A DNA stretch of 64,000 bases from Anabaena azotica FACHB-119 (GCF_014697625.1 NZ_JACJSG010000006.1:124001-188000); one strand, 5' to 3'; shown: positions 26,887 through 36,493, numbered from the stretch's first letter. Notes: a model not told the origin generated them from the letters alone. Numbers and translations are program-made.

Positions 26887-27753
26887 ATGGATACACAAAC
26901 GATTCAATTAATTGTCAACGGCATTGCTGTAGGTAGCATTATTGCTCTTGCAGCTGTGGGATTAACTTTAACTTACGGGATTTTACGGTTGTCTAATTTC
27001 GCCCACGGTGATTTTTTAACCTTGGGCGCTTATTTGACTTTGTTGGTAAACTCTTTTGGAGTGAATATTTGGTTATCGATGATAGTGGCAGTTGCAGGCA
27101 CTGTAGGCGCGATGTTACTTTCGGAAACACTACTATGGTCAAGAATGCGGAAAATTCGCGCTAATTCCACTACTCTTATTATTATCTCAATTGGGTTAGC
27201 ATTGTTTCTACGTAATGGAATTATTTTGATTTGGGGTGGTAGAAATCAAAACTATAATTTACCCATTACCCCGGCTTTAGATATTTTTGGTGTCAAAGTA
27301 CCACAAAACCAACTGCTGGTGTTGGCATTAGCTGTGTTGTCCATTGGCGCATTGCACTACCTTTTGCAAAACACCAAAATTGGTAAAGCCATGCGGGCCG
27401 TTGCGGACGATTTAGATTTAGCCAAGGTTTCAGGGATTGATGTAGAGCAGGTAATTTTCTGGACTTGGCTGATTGCTGGTACTGTTACATCTTTAGGTGG
27501 CAGTATGTACGGCTTAATTACAGCAGTGCGTCCAAATATGGGGTGGTTTTTGATTTTGCCTCTATTCGCTTCCGTAATTTTAGGCGGGATTGGCAACCCT
27601 TACGGCGCGATCGCTGCCGCTTTCATTATTGGCATTGTTCAAGAAGTCAGTACACCCTTGCTAGGTTCGCAGTACAAACAAGGCGTAGCCCTATTAATCA
27701 TGATTTTGGTGTTGCTCATTCGTCCCAAAGGTTTATTCAAAGGCACGATGTGA
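26887..27753 (+). CDS. natD: LivH-type amino-acid ABC transporter permease (NatD-like)
   Basis: 288 residues with about eight membrane helices and the LivH signature GLTLTYGILRLSNFAHGDF near the N-terminus. The EAA-like loop GKAMRAVADDLDLAKVSGID contacts the ATPase. It imports neutral or branched amino acids across the plasma membrane together with LivM, LivG, LivF and binding-protein partners, none of which is adjacent. Cyanobacteria keep the genes of the N-I neutral amino-acid system (natA-E) scattered, and NatD is its LivH-type subunit, hence the symbol. The urea permease UrtB is a weaker alternative because the urt genes are usually clustered. Confidence 0.8.
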   Translation: MDTQTIQLIVNGIAVGSIIALAAVGLTLTYGILRLSNFAHGDFLTLGAYLTLLVNSFGVNIWLSMIVAVAGTVGAMLLSETLLWSRMRKIRANSTTLIIISIGLALFLRNGIILIWGGRNQNYNLPITPALDIFGVKVPQNQLLVLALAVLSIGALHYLLQNTKIGKAMRAVADDLDLAKVSGIDVEQVIFWTWLIAGTVTSLGGSMYGLITAVRPNMGWFLILPLFASVILGGIGNPYGAIAAAFIIGIVQEVSTPLLGSQYKQGVALLIMILVLLIRPKGLFKGTM

Positions 27754-27787
27754 GCAACACCATTCCACTTAGCAGGGGACTTAATCA

Positions 27788-27852
27788 GTTGTCAGTGATC
27801 AGTTATCAGTTATCAAGTGATGTTCACTGTTGACTGTTCACTGTTCACTGAC
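27788..27852. repeat. STRR (CAGTTATC/GTTCACT)
   Basis: Short heptamer tract between natD and the small membrane-peptide gene. Confidence 0.8.
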
Positions 27853-27873
27853 ACACCCGCTCCCCAAATCAGA

Positions 27874-28008
27874 CTACTCAATAATGTGGAAATAATATGC
27901 TGCTACTAAGAAGTTAACAGCTAGTAGCAATAACGCCCAACCTGTACGAAAAGTATAGGGGGGTTTAGCTCCGGTATCGGGAACTGCGGAACTTTTAGCT
28001 TTAGCCAT
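27874..28008 (-). CDS. 44-aa single-helix membrane protein
   Basis: An ATG at 28008-28006 opens a 44-codon frame beginning MAKAKSSAVPDTGAKPPYT. It has one hydrophobic helix (about residues 24-41, WALLLLAVNFLVAAYYF) ending HIIE. A strong AAGGAG site lies 9 nt upstream, which makes it very likely real. Size and topology match small thylakoid subunits of photosystem II or of NDH-1 (NdhP/NdhQ type). I cannot assign it to one of these with certainty. Confidence 0.8.
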   Translation of the reverse strand: MAKAKSSAVPDTGAKPPYTFRTGWALLLLAVNFLVAAYYFHIIE

Positions 28009-28106
28009 AAATCGGTTCTCCTTATGTCATGACTTTTTCAGAAATACCAAACAGAAGCGCAAAATATCAAAATTCTTTAAAAATATTTGTGAGAATTAGC
28101 AAATTT

Positions 28107-28297
<191 letters not shown>

Positions 28298-28300
<3 letters not shown>

Positions 28301-29200
28301 CTCCTCGCCGGCATGATAGGAACTCCGCACCAGTGGCCCGGAACGGACGTGGCTGAAGCCGATTTCTTGGGCTAATGTGCCGAGTTGGTCAAATTCTTCT
28401 GGTGTCCAATATTTTTGGACTGGGAGATGTTCTAGGGATGGGCGCATATACTGACCGATGGTGAGGCGATCGCATCCTATCGCTCTTAAGTCTGTCATTG
28501 CTTCGATGAGTTCTTCAAGGGTTTCCCCATGTCCCACCATTAAGCCTGATTTTGTGGGAATGTGGGGATTGATTTGTTTGACTAAGGACAACACTCGCAG
28601 TGAGCGATCGTATTTAGCACCCCGACGGACTGGCCCACTTAAGCGGCGCACTGTCTCAATATTGTGATTAAAGCAAGCGGGTTCAGCTTCTACAATCATT
28701 TCTATACGTTGGCGCTGTCCTGCTTCCCCTGCACCCGCACCGCCCCAAAAATCAGGTGTCAAAACTTCAATTTGCGTATCCGGATTTAATTGGCGAATTG
28801 CTGCCATTGTTTTCACAAAATGACTTGCACCTTGATCTGGCAAGTCATCACGGGCTACAGAGGTAAGTACGACGTAACGCAGCCCTAAAAGCTGAACAGC
28901 CTCCGCTACCTTTTGCGCTTCCTCTGGGTCAATTGGCATTGGTGCATGACCCTTATCTACTTGACAAAAAGCACAAGCACGGGTGCAGGTCGGCCCCATA
29001 AGTAAGAACGTAGCCGTTTTTTGGGCATAGCACTCACCCCGGTTCGGACAGCGACCTTCTTCGCAAATTGTATGAATTTGGCGCTGTTTAATAATGCGCT
29101 GTACAGTCGAGAGTTCGCTAGCTTTACCAATGGGACGGCGTAACCAACTAGGCATTGCCGTAATTTCTGACTTAAACTGAGCAGGTTGGGAGGATGTCAT
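28298..29200 (-). CDS. lipA: Lipoyl synthase
   Basis: 300 residues. The auxiliary cluster motif ([12 protein letters not shown]) and radical-SAM motif CTRACAFC are both complete, and the C-terminal Ser-containing RSSYHAGE is present. The enzyme inserts two sulfurs into protein-bound octanoyl groups using SAM and iron-sulfur clusters, and serves pyruvate dehydrogenase and the glycine cleavage H protein. Cyanobacteria often have two lipA copies, so this may be one of two. Surrounded by STRR tracts on both sides; not in an operon with lipB. Confidence 0.95.
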
Positions 29201-29217
29201 AGCTATTTTGTAGACAA

Positions 29218-29276
29218 GGTGAGGGGGATGAGGGAGATGAGGGAGATGAGGGAGATGAGGGAGATGAGGGGGATGT
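29218..29276. repeat. STRR (GATGAGGGA nonamer)
   Basis: Five to six tandem 9-bp units directly upstream of lipA. Confidence 0.85.
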
Positions 29277-29489
29277 AACTTTAGCTTAAAGCAAGGTGGA
29301 GAATGAGGTAAACACTTAGTATAAACCCTTTCCCAATCCCAATCCCCAATCCCTAATACCCAATCCCCAATTTATACCGAAATATACTATCCCCCAATCA
29401 ATACCAATGTTGGGTATAGTGGGAGGATTCTCACGGTCATTCGGCAAAGCCGGTATTAAAACTTAAATATTCTTTTAGAGCAATCAGTC

Positions 29490-30143
29490 GTGGCAAGTAA
29501 CAAGATTCTAGTTATCGATGACACTACCGTAGTCAGGGTAAAAGTACGGGAAATGTTGCCTCCTGGCAATTTTGAGGTATTAGAAGCTAAGGACGGTTTG
29601 GAAGGGATCAATCTGATTAAGCAAGAAAAACTGAGCTTGATTATGTTGGATTTCCTACTGCCCAAATTGAGCGGTTGGGAGGTATTTCAACAAATTCAAG
29701 CTAATCCAGAACTGAGGAAGATTCCCTTGGTGATTATGTCTGGGCGGAAGGAAGAGGTGACGGAAAAAATTCCCGAACCTTTTGAGTATTTTGAATTTCT
29801 CGGTAAGCCTTTTGATCAGAAACAGCTAATTAACGCCATTAAGTCAGCAATGACTAAGGCTAAATTACCGCGCCAAGAGTTAGTAGGAGTCGGTGCTGCT
29901 GCTAAGAATGGCAATGTTGCCACTGCTGCTACAAGTGGCGTTGTAGCAACTATTGCTCCACCTCCGGTTGCTACACCCACAGTTGCTGCACCTCCTACAG
30001 TCGTAACTGCGGAAACAGACGCAGCCACGGCGGCGGAAATTCAAGCACTGAATGAAAAAGTTGCCAAAATGCAGGCAGAAATAGAAGGTTTGAAGAAACA
30101 GCTTGCTCAAGTTGTCACTTTTATTAAGCAAAAAATTAAGTAG
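29490..30143 (+). CDS. Response regulator with Ala/Thr/Pro linker and coiled coil
   Basis: 217 residues from a GTG start (MASNKILVIDD). A CheY-like receiver fills residues 1-122 with phospho-acceptor Asp in MLDFLLPK and the Lys in LGKPFD. A low-complexity linker (about 135-178, rich in Ala, Val, Thr and Pro) and a short coiled coil (LNEKVAKMQAEIEGLKKQL) follow. No DNA-binding or enzymatic output. It probably signals by protein contact or oligomerisation. No kinase gene is next to it. Confidence 0.88.
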   Translation: MASNKILVIDDTTVVRVKVREMLPPGNFEVLEAKDGLEGINLIKQEKLSLIMLDFLLPKLSGWEVFQQIQANPELRKIPLVIMSGRKEEVTEKIPEPFEYFEFLGKPFDQKQLINAIKSAMTKAKLPRQELVGVGAAAKNGNVATAATSGVVATIAPPPVATPTVAAPPTVVTAETDAATAAEIQALNEKVAKMQAEIEGLKKQLAQVVTFIKQKIK

Positions 30144-30328
30144 CCGCCGAGGAAAATTGTAATTGCTTATCACTGACATAACAAATTTGATAATAGCGAT
30201 CGCTATTCGTTTTTAGTGAAAATTCACGCCTGTTTCTTAGCTTGAACAAAAAAAGCAAGATCGCCTACCCGGAACGGGAGGCGACGAGATGAATTTTTGG
30301 GCGGCGACGAGTTGACCTCCGACCATTA
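30144..30328. repeat. Short GC-rich dispersed repeats
   Basis: GATCGCCTACCCGGAACGGGAGGCGAC and neighbours (about 30258-30315) are small imperfect palindromes like those found inside other repeats in this window. Confidence 0.5.
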
Positions 30329-30508
30329 TCAACCGATAGGTTGATCAGGGAGTGGGGTCAAGGAGGAGTCGCCAATCTTTGTATTTGGCAACCTATCAAT
30401 CCAGTCTTCAACCAACTGGGTTACTGTTTTTTCTCTAGATTCTGCATAAAATTTAAGCTTATCGTATCTTCTCTGAGAAAGCCTAATTCTGATAGATTTT
30501 TCCTTCAC
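30329..30508 (-). CDS. 59-aa ribbon-helix-helix (CopG-like) protein
   Basis: GTG at 30508-30506 opens a frame of 59 codons. The N-terminal beta strand KEKSIRIRLSQRRYDKLKF and following helices (YAESREKTVTQLVEDWIDRL) fit the ribbon-helix-helix fold of CopG/Arc repressors and antitoxins. In-frame stops just upstream fix the start region. Two direct repeats of CTATGG lie 5' of the start (see the operator entry), as expected for autoregulation. No toxin gene is adjacent, so a solitary small regulator is the likelier role. Confidence 0.72.
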   Translation of the reverse strand: MKEKSIRIRLSQRRYDKLKFYAESREKTVTQLVEDWIDRLPNTKIGDSSLTPLPDQPIG

Positions 30509-30541
30509 GACGTATCACTACTATGGATACATCTATGGTAA
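30509..30541 (-). promoter_or_regulatory. Candidate operator of the RHH gene
   Basis: On the plus strand CTATGGATAC and CTATGGTAAT are direct repeats 12 bp apart, and GTATC/GATAC arms form an inverted repeat around one of them. Tandem half-sites of this spacing suit RHH dimers. Confidence 0.45.
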
Positions 30542-30588
30542 TATATAAATGGTCATTGACCCACCCACACGGCTGTAAACAACACCTG

Positions 30589-30615
30589 TAGAGACGCGAT
30601 TAATCGCGTCTCTAC
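30589..30615. repeat. 28-bp dispersed hairpin
   Basis: GTAGAGACGCGATTAATCGCGTCTCTAC, a perfect palindrome of the same family as 10772-10800. Confidence 0.75.
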
Positions 30616-30650
30616 TAGCGGAGGCAACGAGCGTGAGTAAGGGGGAAGGG

Positions 30651-30852
30651 AATTTGCCACTGGGACGCATAGGCACACTCCATGTAAATTCTCGAATTAA
30701 CAATTAAACTGCCTGCGGGAGGCGGGCGGCTGCCTGGGTTCTGGCTCTTGCCAGATAAAGAGGGTTTCCCCCTCCAGATGCTACATAAGCCTCGGAGCGT
30801 TTTCGGTAACGCACATTGTTTTTGCAATGTTCCTAACAGAGCAGTGGCAAAT
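30651..30852. mobile_element. About 200-bp repeat with inverted ends
   Basis: Ends AATTTGCCACTG and CAGTGGCAAAT are inverted repeats. The inside holds GC-rich palindromic short repeats near 30704-30780 and 30800-30840. No protein is supported in any frame. Confidence 0.5.
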
Positions 30853-30960
30853 GAGACAGGAAGCCAACACTTACTGCTTGCAGAAGTGTTGGTACTTCAC
30901 TTAGCCTACGCTTTGCCGTAGGCTAATACTTTTGAGATACCCAATCCCCAGTCCCCAGTC

Positions 30961-31107
30961 CTGACAGGTGTAGGTTTTTTATTGGTGTTCCAAAAACCTT
31001 GGTTTGGGGTGTAAGGGTATAGGGGTGTAGGGGTGGATGAAACAATGATTCTCTCGTTAGTTTTATAGTCCTTACTCACTGCTATATTAAAAACCTACAC
31101 TTGTGAG
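30961..31107. mobile_element. 147-bp MITE-like element, family D reference copy
   Basis: Ends CTGACAGGTGTAGGTTTTTT and ATTAAAAACCTACACTTGTGAG are imperfect inverted repeats of about 22 bp. The inside has a GGGTGTA STRR and GTGGATGAAACAATGAT. A second copy is at 34659, with end fragments at 13038 and 19684. Confidence 0.75.
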
Positions 31108-31336
31108 AATCCCCAGTCCCCAATCCCCAATCCCCACCATTCCAGCATAGGATCATTTAATGGTATGTATAGTGACAATGCGTCACAAAAAGCCATCAAG
31201 CTACTAGTGAGCGGTTTTGAGCTGAAAGTGACCATAAATTAAGAGCTAAAAAGATAAATGCAACTTTGGTCAAAGACAATGGATAGAATGAACTAAAGTG
31301 AGCCTTGATTTCTAATCGCCAAAACCTATATATCTC

Positions 31337-32899
31337 ATGGATTTTGCTAATCTTGCAGCACAGTTAAATGCTGGAACAATTTTGCCAGAGGGAATTGTCA
31401 TTATTACCCTCATGGGGGTTTTGATTTTTGATTTGATTTTGGGGCGTACATCCGCACGCTGGATTGGATATCTGGCGATCGCCGGTTTACTGTCGGCGGT
31501 TGTGGCCCTGTATTTCCAATGGGATGCAGTCAACCCCATCGCTTTTACTGGTGGCTTCAATAGTGATGACCTCAGTATTATCTTTCGCGGCATTATTGCC
31601 TTGTCTGCCGTCGTCACGATACTGATGTCCATCCGCTATGTAGAACAGAGTGGTACTGCTTTAGCGGAGTTCATCGCCATTTTGTTAACTGCGACTTTGG
31701 GAGGGATGTTTCTCTCCGGTGCTAGTGAGTTGGTAATGATTTTCATCTCCCTAGAAACCCTGAGTATTTCCTCTTATTTGTTGACAGGTTATACCAAGCG
31801 TGACCCCCGTTCCAATGAGGCGGCGCTGAAATACTTGTTGATTGGAGCTTCCAGCACAGCAGTATTTCTGTATGGCGTGTCACTTTTATACGGACTGTCA
31901 GGTGGACAAACCCAACTGAGTGCGATCGCTGATGGCATCGTCGCCGCTAACCTTGGTCAATCTTTGGGTGTAGTCATTGCCCTGGTTTTTGTCATCGCGG
32001 GTATTGGCTTTAAAATTTCCGCCGCACCCTTCCACCAATGGACACCAGACGTATATGAAGGCGCTCCTACCCCAGTCATTGCCTTTTTATCCGTTGGTTC
32101 CAAAGCAGCAGGCTTTGCTTTAGCTATTCGTCTGTTAACTACAGTCTTCCCCTACGTTGCTGAGGAATGGAAGTTTGTGTTCACAGCCTTAGCTGTTCTC
32201 AGTATGGTCTTGGGTAACGTCGTCGCCCTAGCCCAAACCAGCATGAAACGGATGTTAGCTTATTCATCCATTGCCCAAGCCGGGTTTGTGATGATTGGCT
32301 TGATTGCTGGTACTGATGCCGGATATGCCAGCATGATATTCTACCTACTGGTCTATCTATTCATGAACCTGTGCGGTTTCACCTGCATCATTCTCTTCTC
32401 CCTGCGGACAGGAACCGACCAAATTGCCGAATACTCTGGGTTATACCAAAAAGACCCACTCCTGACACTAGGTTTGAGTATCTCCCTGCTTTCCTTGGGT
32501 GGTATTCCTCCCCTAGCTGGTTTCTTTGGCAAAATCTACTTATTCTGGGCTGGTTGGCAAGCTGGGCTTTACTGGATGGTCTTGTTAGGCTTAGTTACCA
32601 GCGTTGTCTCCATCTACTACTACATCCGTGTAGTCAAGATGATGGTAGTCAAAGAACCCCAAGAAATGTCTGAGGTAGTCAAGAATTACCCGGAAATTCG
32701 TTGGAATTTACCTGGATATAGACCGTTGCAAGTGGGTTTAGTAGTCACCTTAATAGCTACTTCCATCGCCGGAATTCTATCTAATCCACTCTTCACTTTG
32801 GCTAACAATTCTGTTACTAATACTGCCATCTTACAGCCAGAAAAAGTAGTTAGTACTCAGGTAAGTGCTATTCCTCCTGAGAAACCAGAAGGCTTGTAA
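31337..32899 (+). CDS. ndhB: NAD(P)H-quinone oxidoreductase subunit 2 (NDH-1)
   Basis: 520 residues with about 14 membrane helices, the expected length for cyanobacterial NdhB. Signatures include [19 protein letters not shown] at the start and the proton-channel helices with Glu and Lys ([47 protein letters not shown]). It is a core antiporter-like subunit of NDH-1 in respiration, cyclic electron flow and CO2 uptake, in thylakoid and plasma membranes. Single gene, ending at a strong hairpin. Confidence 0.98.
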   Translation: MDFANLAAQLNAGTILPEGIVIITLMGVLIFDLILGRTSARWIGYLAIAGLLSAVVALYFQWDAVNPIAFTGGFNSDDLSIIFRGIIALSAVVTILMSIRYVEQSGTALAEFIAILLTATLGGMFLSGASELVMIFISLETLSISSYLLTGYTKRDPRSNEAALKYLLIGASSTAVFLYGVSLLYGLSGGQTQLSAIADGIVAANLGQSLGVVIALVFVIAGIGFKISAAPFHQWTPDVYEGAPTPVIAFLSVGSKAAGFALAIRLLTTVFPYVAEEWKFVFTALAVLSMVLGNVVALAQTSMKRMLAYSSIAQAGFVMIGLIAGTDAGYASMIFYLLVYLFMNLCGFTCIILFSLRTGTDQIAEYSGLYQKDPLLTLGLSISLLSLGGIPPLAGFFGKIYLFWAGWQAGLYWMVLLGLVTSVVSIYYYIRVVKMMVVKEPQEMSEVVKNYPEIRWNLPGYRPLQVGLVVTLIATSIAGILSNPLFTLANNSVTNTAILQPEKVVSTQVSAIPPEKPEGL

Positions 32900-32918
32900 G
32901 TTATAACTCAATCTGTAC

Positions 32919-32956
32919 TTTATCCCCCGATTTCTTCATAAAATCGGGGGATAAAT
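32919..32956 (+). terminator. Strong hairpin after ndhB
   Basis: TTTATCCCCCGATTT pairs with AAATCGGGGGATAAA. It lies 20 bp after the ndhB stop. Confidence 0.75.
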
Positions 32957-32973
32957 TAAAAACACCCAGAAGT

Positions 32974-33078
32974 TATAGCAGTCGCCTGATAAATTAGGAC
33001 ATGATCTAATCTTAAAACCTCTCATTTCAAAGACTTTCAACCCTGTCACCTGTCACCTGTCCCCTGTCCCCTGCTATA
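32974..33078. mobile_element. 105-bp MITE-like element, family A copy 3
   Basis: TATAGCAGTCGCCTGATAA at the left and CCCCTGCTATA at the right; TATAGCAG and CTGCTATA are exact inverted repeats. Same length as the copies at 4875 and 49840. It is joined to a family B element on its right. Confidence 0.75.
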
Positions 33079-33096
33079 CGCAACTGGCACTTAGGG

Positions 33097-33160
33097 TAGG
33101 GTGCGTCAGATGTGAAAAATCCTTGAATGTTTACGAAATTATTGGGGCTGACGCACCCTA
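33097..33160. mobile_element. 64-bp inverted-repeat element, family B copy 1
   Basis: TAGGGTGCGTCA and TGACGCACCCTA are perfect inverted repeats around a 40-bp core shared, in inverted orientation, with 36393-36456. Confidence 0.8.
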
Positions 33161-33186
33161 CAGTTAGTTTAGTCCTAACACCAAGA

Positions 33187-34497
33187 CTATTTAACAGGAA
33201 TATTAATAATAAACTCTGCACCTTTACCTAGTTCTGAATTTACCTCCAGCTTACCGCCGTGTTTTTGCACAATGATTTGCTGAGAAATTGATAATCCTAA
33301 ACCTGTACCTTTACCGACAGGTTTGGTAGTAAACAAACTATCAAAAATTCTGGCTTTATTTTCTTGAGACATTCCCAGACCATTATCTCTAATTTTAATT
33401 ACAGCTTGACTTTTATCTTCACTCAACATTGTTTGGATAATAATTTGGGGAATGTGAGTTATCAATGCTTGAGTATCATCTGCATAATTACTATTGAATG
33501 ATTCATCCAAAGCATCGATAGCATTAGCTAAAATATTCATAAATACTTGGTTTAATTGCCCTGGAAAGCAGTTAATTAAAGGTAGATTACCATAATCTTT
33601 TTTAATTTCAATATTAGCACGACTTCCCACTGATTTTAATCGATGTTTCAGAATTAAAATAGTACTATCAAGACCTTCGTGGATATTAAACTGAATCTTG
33701 TTTTCTGTATCTGCTCTAGAAAAGATTCGCAGGCTCTTACTAATATCTCGGATGCGCTGTATACCTTCTTTCATGGAAAAAATCAAATTAGGTAAATCAG
33801 AACGCAGGTACTCTAAATCTATTTCGTTGATTTCATTTTGAATTTCTGGTACAGGATTAGGGTAATGTTGCTGATATAGGTCAATGAGATGACTCATGTT
33901 TTGCAGGTAGGTCAGAGTATGACCTAAATTCCCATAAAGACAACTAACTGGGTTATTAATTTCATGAGCTAAACCAGACATTAATTGACCAAGGACAGAC
34001 ATTTTTTCTTGTTGTACAAGCTGGAGTTGCGATTCTTTTAAGTCTTGTAATGCTTGGTTAAGTTCATCAGTGCGTTCAATCACTCTTTTTTCTAAATTTT
34101 TGGTTAAATTTCTTAGTTGTAAATGTGTAGATATACGAGCTAATACTTCTGCTTTATGGAAAGGTTTGGTGATGTAATCAACTGCACCTAAACTTAACGC
34201 CTGTACCTTACTGTTTGTGTCAGCAACGGCTGTCATGAAGATTACAGGAATATCTTTAGTTTCTGGATGATTTTTCAAATGCTTACAAGTTACAAAGCCG
34301 TCCATTACTGGCATCATCACATCTAACAAAATTAAATCTGGTAATCTAGTTTGTATTTGTTGAAGTGCTTTTTGTCCATCCATTGCTGTAGCTACTTCAA
34401 AACCTTCGTCGGTCAATGATTCAGATATAATTTCGAGATTGGTGATGGTATCGTCTACAACTAAAATAAAGTTATTTTCAGCTGATGTATTAGGCAT
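33187..34497 (-). CDS. REC-histidine kinase fusion
   Basis: 436 residues: an N-terminal receiver (about 8-125, Asp in LLDVMMPVMDGF, Lys in ITKPFH), a coiled-coil linker, a HisKA-like domain with H box AHEINNPVSC near residue 180, and HATPase (NILANAIDAL, DNGLGMS, GTGLGLS). The receiver-first order means the kinase can be switched by phosphorylation from another kinase. It is a paralogue of the gene at 35111-36325, which shares the same layout and nearly identical motifs. No membrane segment. Confidence 0.9.
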   Translation of the reverse strand: MPNTSAENNFILVVDDTITNLEIISESLTDEGFEVATAMDGQKALQQIQTRLPDLILLDVMMPVMDGFVTCKHLKNHPETKDIPVIFMTAVADTNSKVQALSLGAVDYITKPFHKAEVLARISTHLQLRNLTKNLEKRVIERTDELNQALQDLKESQLQLVQQEKMSVLGQLMSGLAHEINNPVSCLYGNLGHTLTYLQNMSHLIDLYQQHYPNPVPEIQNEINEIDLEYLRSDLPNLIFSMKEGIQRIRDISKSLRIFSRADTENKIQFNIHEGLDSTILILKHRLKSVGSRANIEIKKDYGNLPLINCFPGQLNQVFMNILANAIDALDESFNSNYADDTQALITHIPQIIIQTMLSEDKSQAVIKIRDNGLGMSQENKARIFDSLFTTKPVGKGTGLGLSISQQIIVQKHGGKLEVNSELGKGAEFIINIPVK

Positions 34498-34658
34498 TTG
34501 ATTTAAATTTGTTTATTTTCGGGAAGGGGAAGATTTTAATTACTCAGTTCTGAGTAAAGTAGAAAGCACTCTGATACCCCTTAATTAAGTTTTCCCCACG
34601 GATATGGATTAATAACGAGTAATATCAAGTTGTAGAGCAAGGTAGGGATGGGGGAGTG

Positions 34659-34810
34659 CTGACAGGTGTAGGTTTTTTATTGGTGTTCCAAAAACCTTGG
34701 TTTGGGGTGTAAGGGTGTAGGGGTGTAGGGGTGTAGGGGAGCCAGTCGCGTGGGCGGGTTCCCCGACTTGAGCGAACTGGCGTGTGGATGAAACAATGAT
34801 TTTCTCGTTA
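34659..34810. mobile_element. Family D element copy 2, truncated and interrupted
   Basis: The left end and body match 30961-31080. A 42-bp palindromic short repeat (about 34741-34784, GCCAGT...ACTGGC ends) interrupts the GGGTGTA tract. The right end is missing, replaced at 34811 by a family E element. Confidence 0.65.
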
Positions 34811-34811
34811 G

Positions 34812-34871
34812 TAGGGGCGGGTTTACCAAGATCATCATTAATCATCAAAGGTATTTATCAACCCGCCCCTA
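34812..34871. mobile_element. 60-bp inverted-repeat element, family E copy 1
   Basis: TAGGGGCGGGTTT and AACCCGCCCCTA ends. Second copy at 46072-46133. Confidence 0.75.
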
Positions 34872-35110
34872 CCCATATATCTGTCGCATTCTTTTTTCAA
34901 ATTGGTATTACTTAACACTCAGCACTCAGATGCTTATAACATTCTCAAGAAACACAGGTGACAGGTGACAGGTGACAGGTGACAGGAAGAAGAATATAGG
35001 GAATAGTTGTGTCTCTTTTATTTGCTGCTAGTGTGTAGTCGCGCCCTTTGGGAGGCTTATATTCAGCAGTTTCCCTTTGCTGTCACCTGTACCCTGTCAC
35101 CTGTCCCCTG

Positions 35111-36325
35111 TTATACTTGCTGAATGGGGATGGTAATTAAAAATTGTGCGCCTTCGCCTGGGGTGGATTTTACCTCTAGGCTACCACCATGTTTTTCTAC
35201 AATAATCTCATGAGCGATCGCTAGTCCCAAACCTGTACCTTTTCCTAAAGGTTTGGTAGTGTAGAATTGCTCAAATATAGTCTGTTGTACATCTAGGGGA
35301 ATACCCACCCCGTTATCAGCAATTTCCACTAATATCGATTTTTGATCATCTGTCACTGCTGTGCGAATCTTAATTGTCAGTTCGTTATCTCTTTTTTTGT
35401 TAATTACTGACTCTTCTAAAGCATCGATGGCATTAGCCAGCAGATTCATGAATACTTGATTCAATTTTCCAGCGTAGCACTCTACCAAAGGTATGTCACC
35501 ATACTCTTTGATAATATTAATTTCTGGGTTTGTGGCTGAAGCTTTGAGGCGGTGACTTAAAATGATGATGGTGCTATCAATGCCTTCATGAATATTGAAT
35601 AGTTGAAATTCTGCATCTTCTAATCGGGAAAATAATCGGAGCGATCGCACAATTTTTTCAACCCGCTCAGTCCCCATCATTAGGGAAGATAATAAATTTG
35701 GTAAGTCTTGTTTAATAAACTCTAATTCAATGTCTTGAGAAAATTTTTGGATCTCTGGAATTGGATTAACTGTATAATTTTCGTATAACTTGATTAAATT
35801 TAATAAATCTATGATATTATTTTGAGCATGAATCAAATTTCCATAAATAAAATTAACCGGATTATTAATTTCATGAGCAATTCCTGCCACTAATTGTCCC
35901 AGAGAAGACATTTTTTCTTCTTGTGCTAACCTCAACTGAATCCGTCTTAATTCTAAGTGGACATTAATTCTTGCTAATACTTCTTCATGTTGAATCGGTT
36001 TAGTAATATAGTCAACTGCCCCTAGCTGTAAACCTTTGACTTTATCAACTGTATCAGACCGAGCCGTCATGAAAATTATCGGAATATCTTTGGTTTTTGC
36101 ATCAGCTTTGAGATAACGGCAAGTTTCAAATCCATCAATACCAGGCATCATTACATCTAATAAAATTAAATTGGGTAATGATTTTCTGGCTTTGGCTAAA
36201 GCACTTTGTCCATTTTTGGCTACAGTAACTCGAAAACCAGCTTGATTGAGAATGTCAAACAAAACTTTGATGTTAGTTGGGATATCATCTACAATTAGGA
36301 TTGAGTTATTTATGGGACTGCTCAT
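35111..36325 (-). CDS. REC-histidine kinase fusion (paralogue)
   Basis: 404 residues: a receiver (Asp in LLDVMMPGIDGF, Lys in ITKPIQ), a shorter linker than its paralogue at 33187, H box AHEINNPVNF, and HATPase (NLLANAIDAL, DNGVGIP, GTGLGLA). Cytoplasmic. It starts about 170 bp after the stop of the dCache hybrid kinase on the same strand and may be transcribed with it, so phosphotransfer from that kinase's receiver pathway is plausible. The last residues (PIQQV) are followed by an STRR. Confidence 0.9.
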   Translation of the reverse strand: MSSPINNSILIVDDIPTNIKVLFDILNQAGFRVTVAKNGQSALAKARKSLPNLILLDVMMPGIDGFETCRYLKADAKTKDIPIIFMTARSDTVDKVKGLQLGAVDYITKPIQHEEVLARINVHLELRRIQLRLAQEEKMSSLGQLVAGIAHEINNPVNFIYGNLIHAQNNIIDLLNLIKLYENYTVNPIPEIQKFSQDIELEFIKQDLPNLLSSLMMGTERVEKIVRSLRLFSRLEDAEFQLFNIHEGIDSTIIILSHRLKASATNPEINIIKEYGDIPLVECYAGKLNQVFMNLLANAIDALEESVINKKRDNELTIKIRTAVTDDQKSILVEIADNGVGIPLDVQQTIFEQFYTTKPLGKGTGLGLAIAHEIIVEKHGGSLEVKSTPGEGAQFLITIPIQQV

Positions 36326-36392
36326 CTGATAATCCTGCTAAAACATCTTAGTTTCAGAACCATTTTTATTTAAGTTATAATCAAACTAACTG

Positions 36393-36456
36393 TAGGGTGT
36401 GTCAGCCCCAATAGTTTCGTACAAATTCAAGAATTTTCCACATTTGACGCACCCTA
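36393..36456. mobile_element. 64-bp inverted-repeat element, family B copy 2
   Basis: TAGGGTGTGTCA and TGACGCACCCTA ends; the core is inverted relative to copy 1. Similarity to copy 1 continues beyond the ends, towards TAGGACTTACGCA-type sequence at about 36470-36482. Confidence 0.75.
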
Positions 36457-36493
36457 ATATTGTGTTAGTTGCGTAAGTCCTGATAAAGTAAAG

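Larger units (their letters stand above)
34498..35110. other. Intergenic region packed with nested repeats
   Basis: Holds the family D copy 2 and family E copy 1 described separately, a CAGGTGA heptamer tract (about 34952-34985) and short GC-rich repeats (TCGCGCCCTTTGGGAGGCT near 35039). No gene is supported. Confidence 0.6.

Noticed and set aside
27465..27833. 122-residue frame overlapping natD
   Set aside because: Shadow of the natD gene ending in STRR sequence.
30615..30827. 70-residue minus-strand frame
   Set aside because: It runs through a dispersed repeat with palindromic short repeats and has no coding character.
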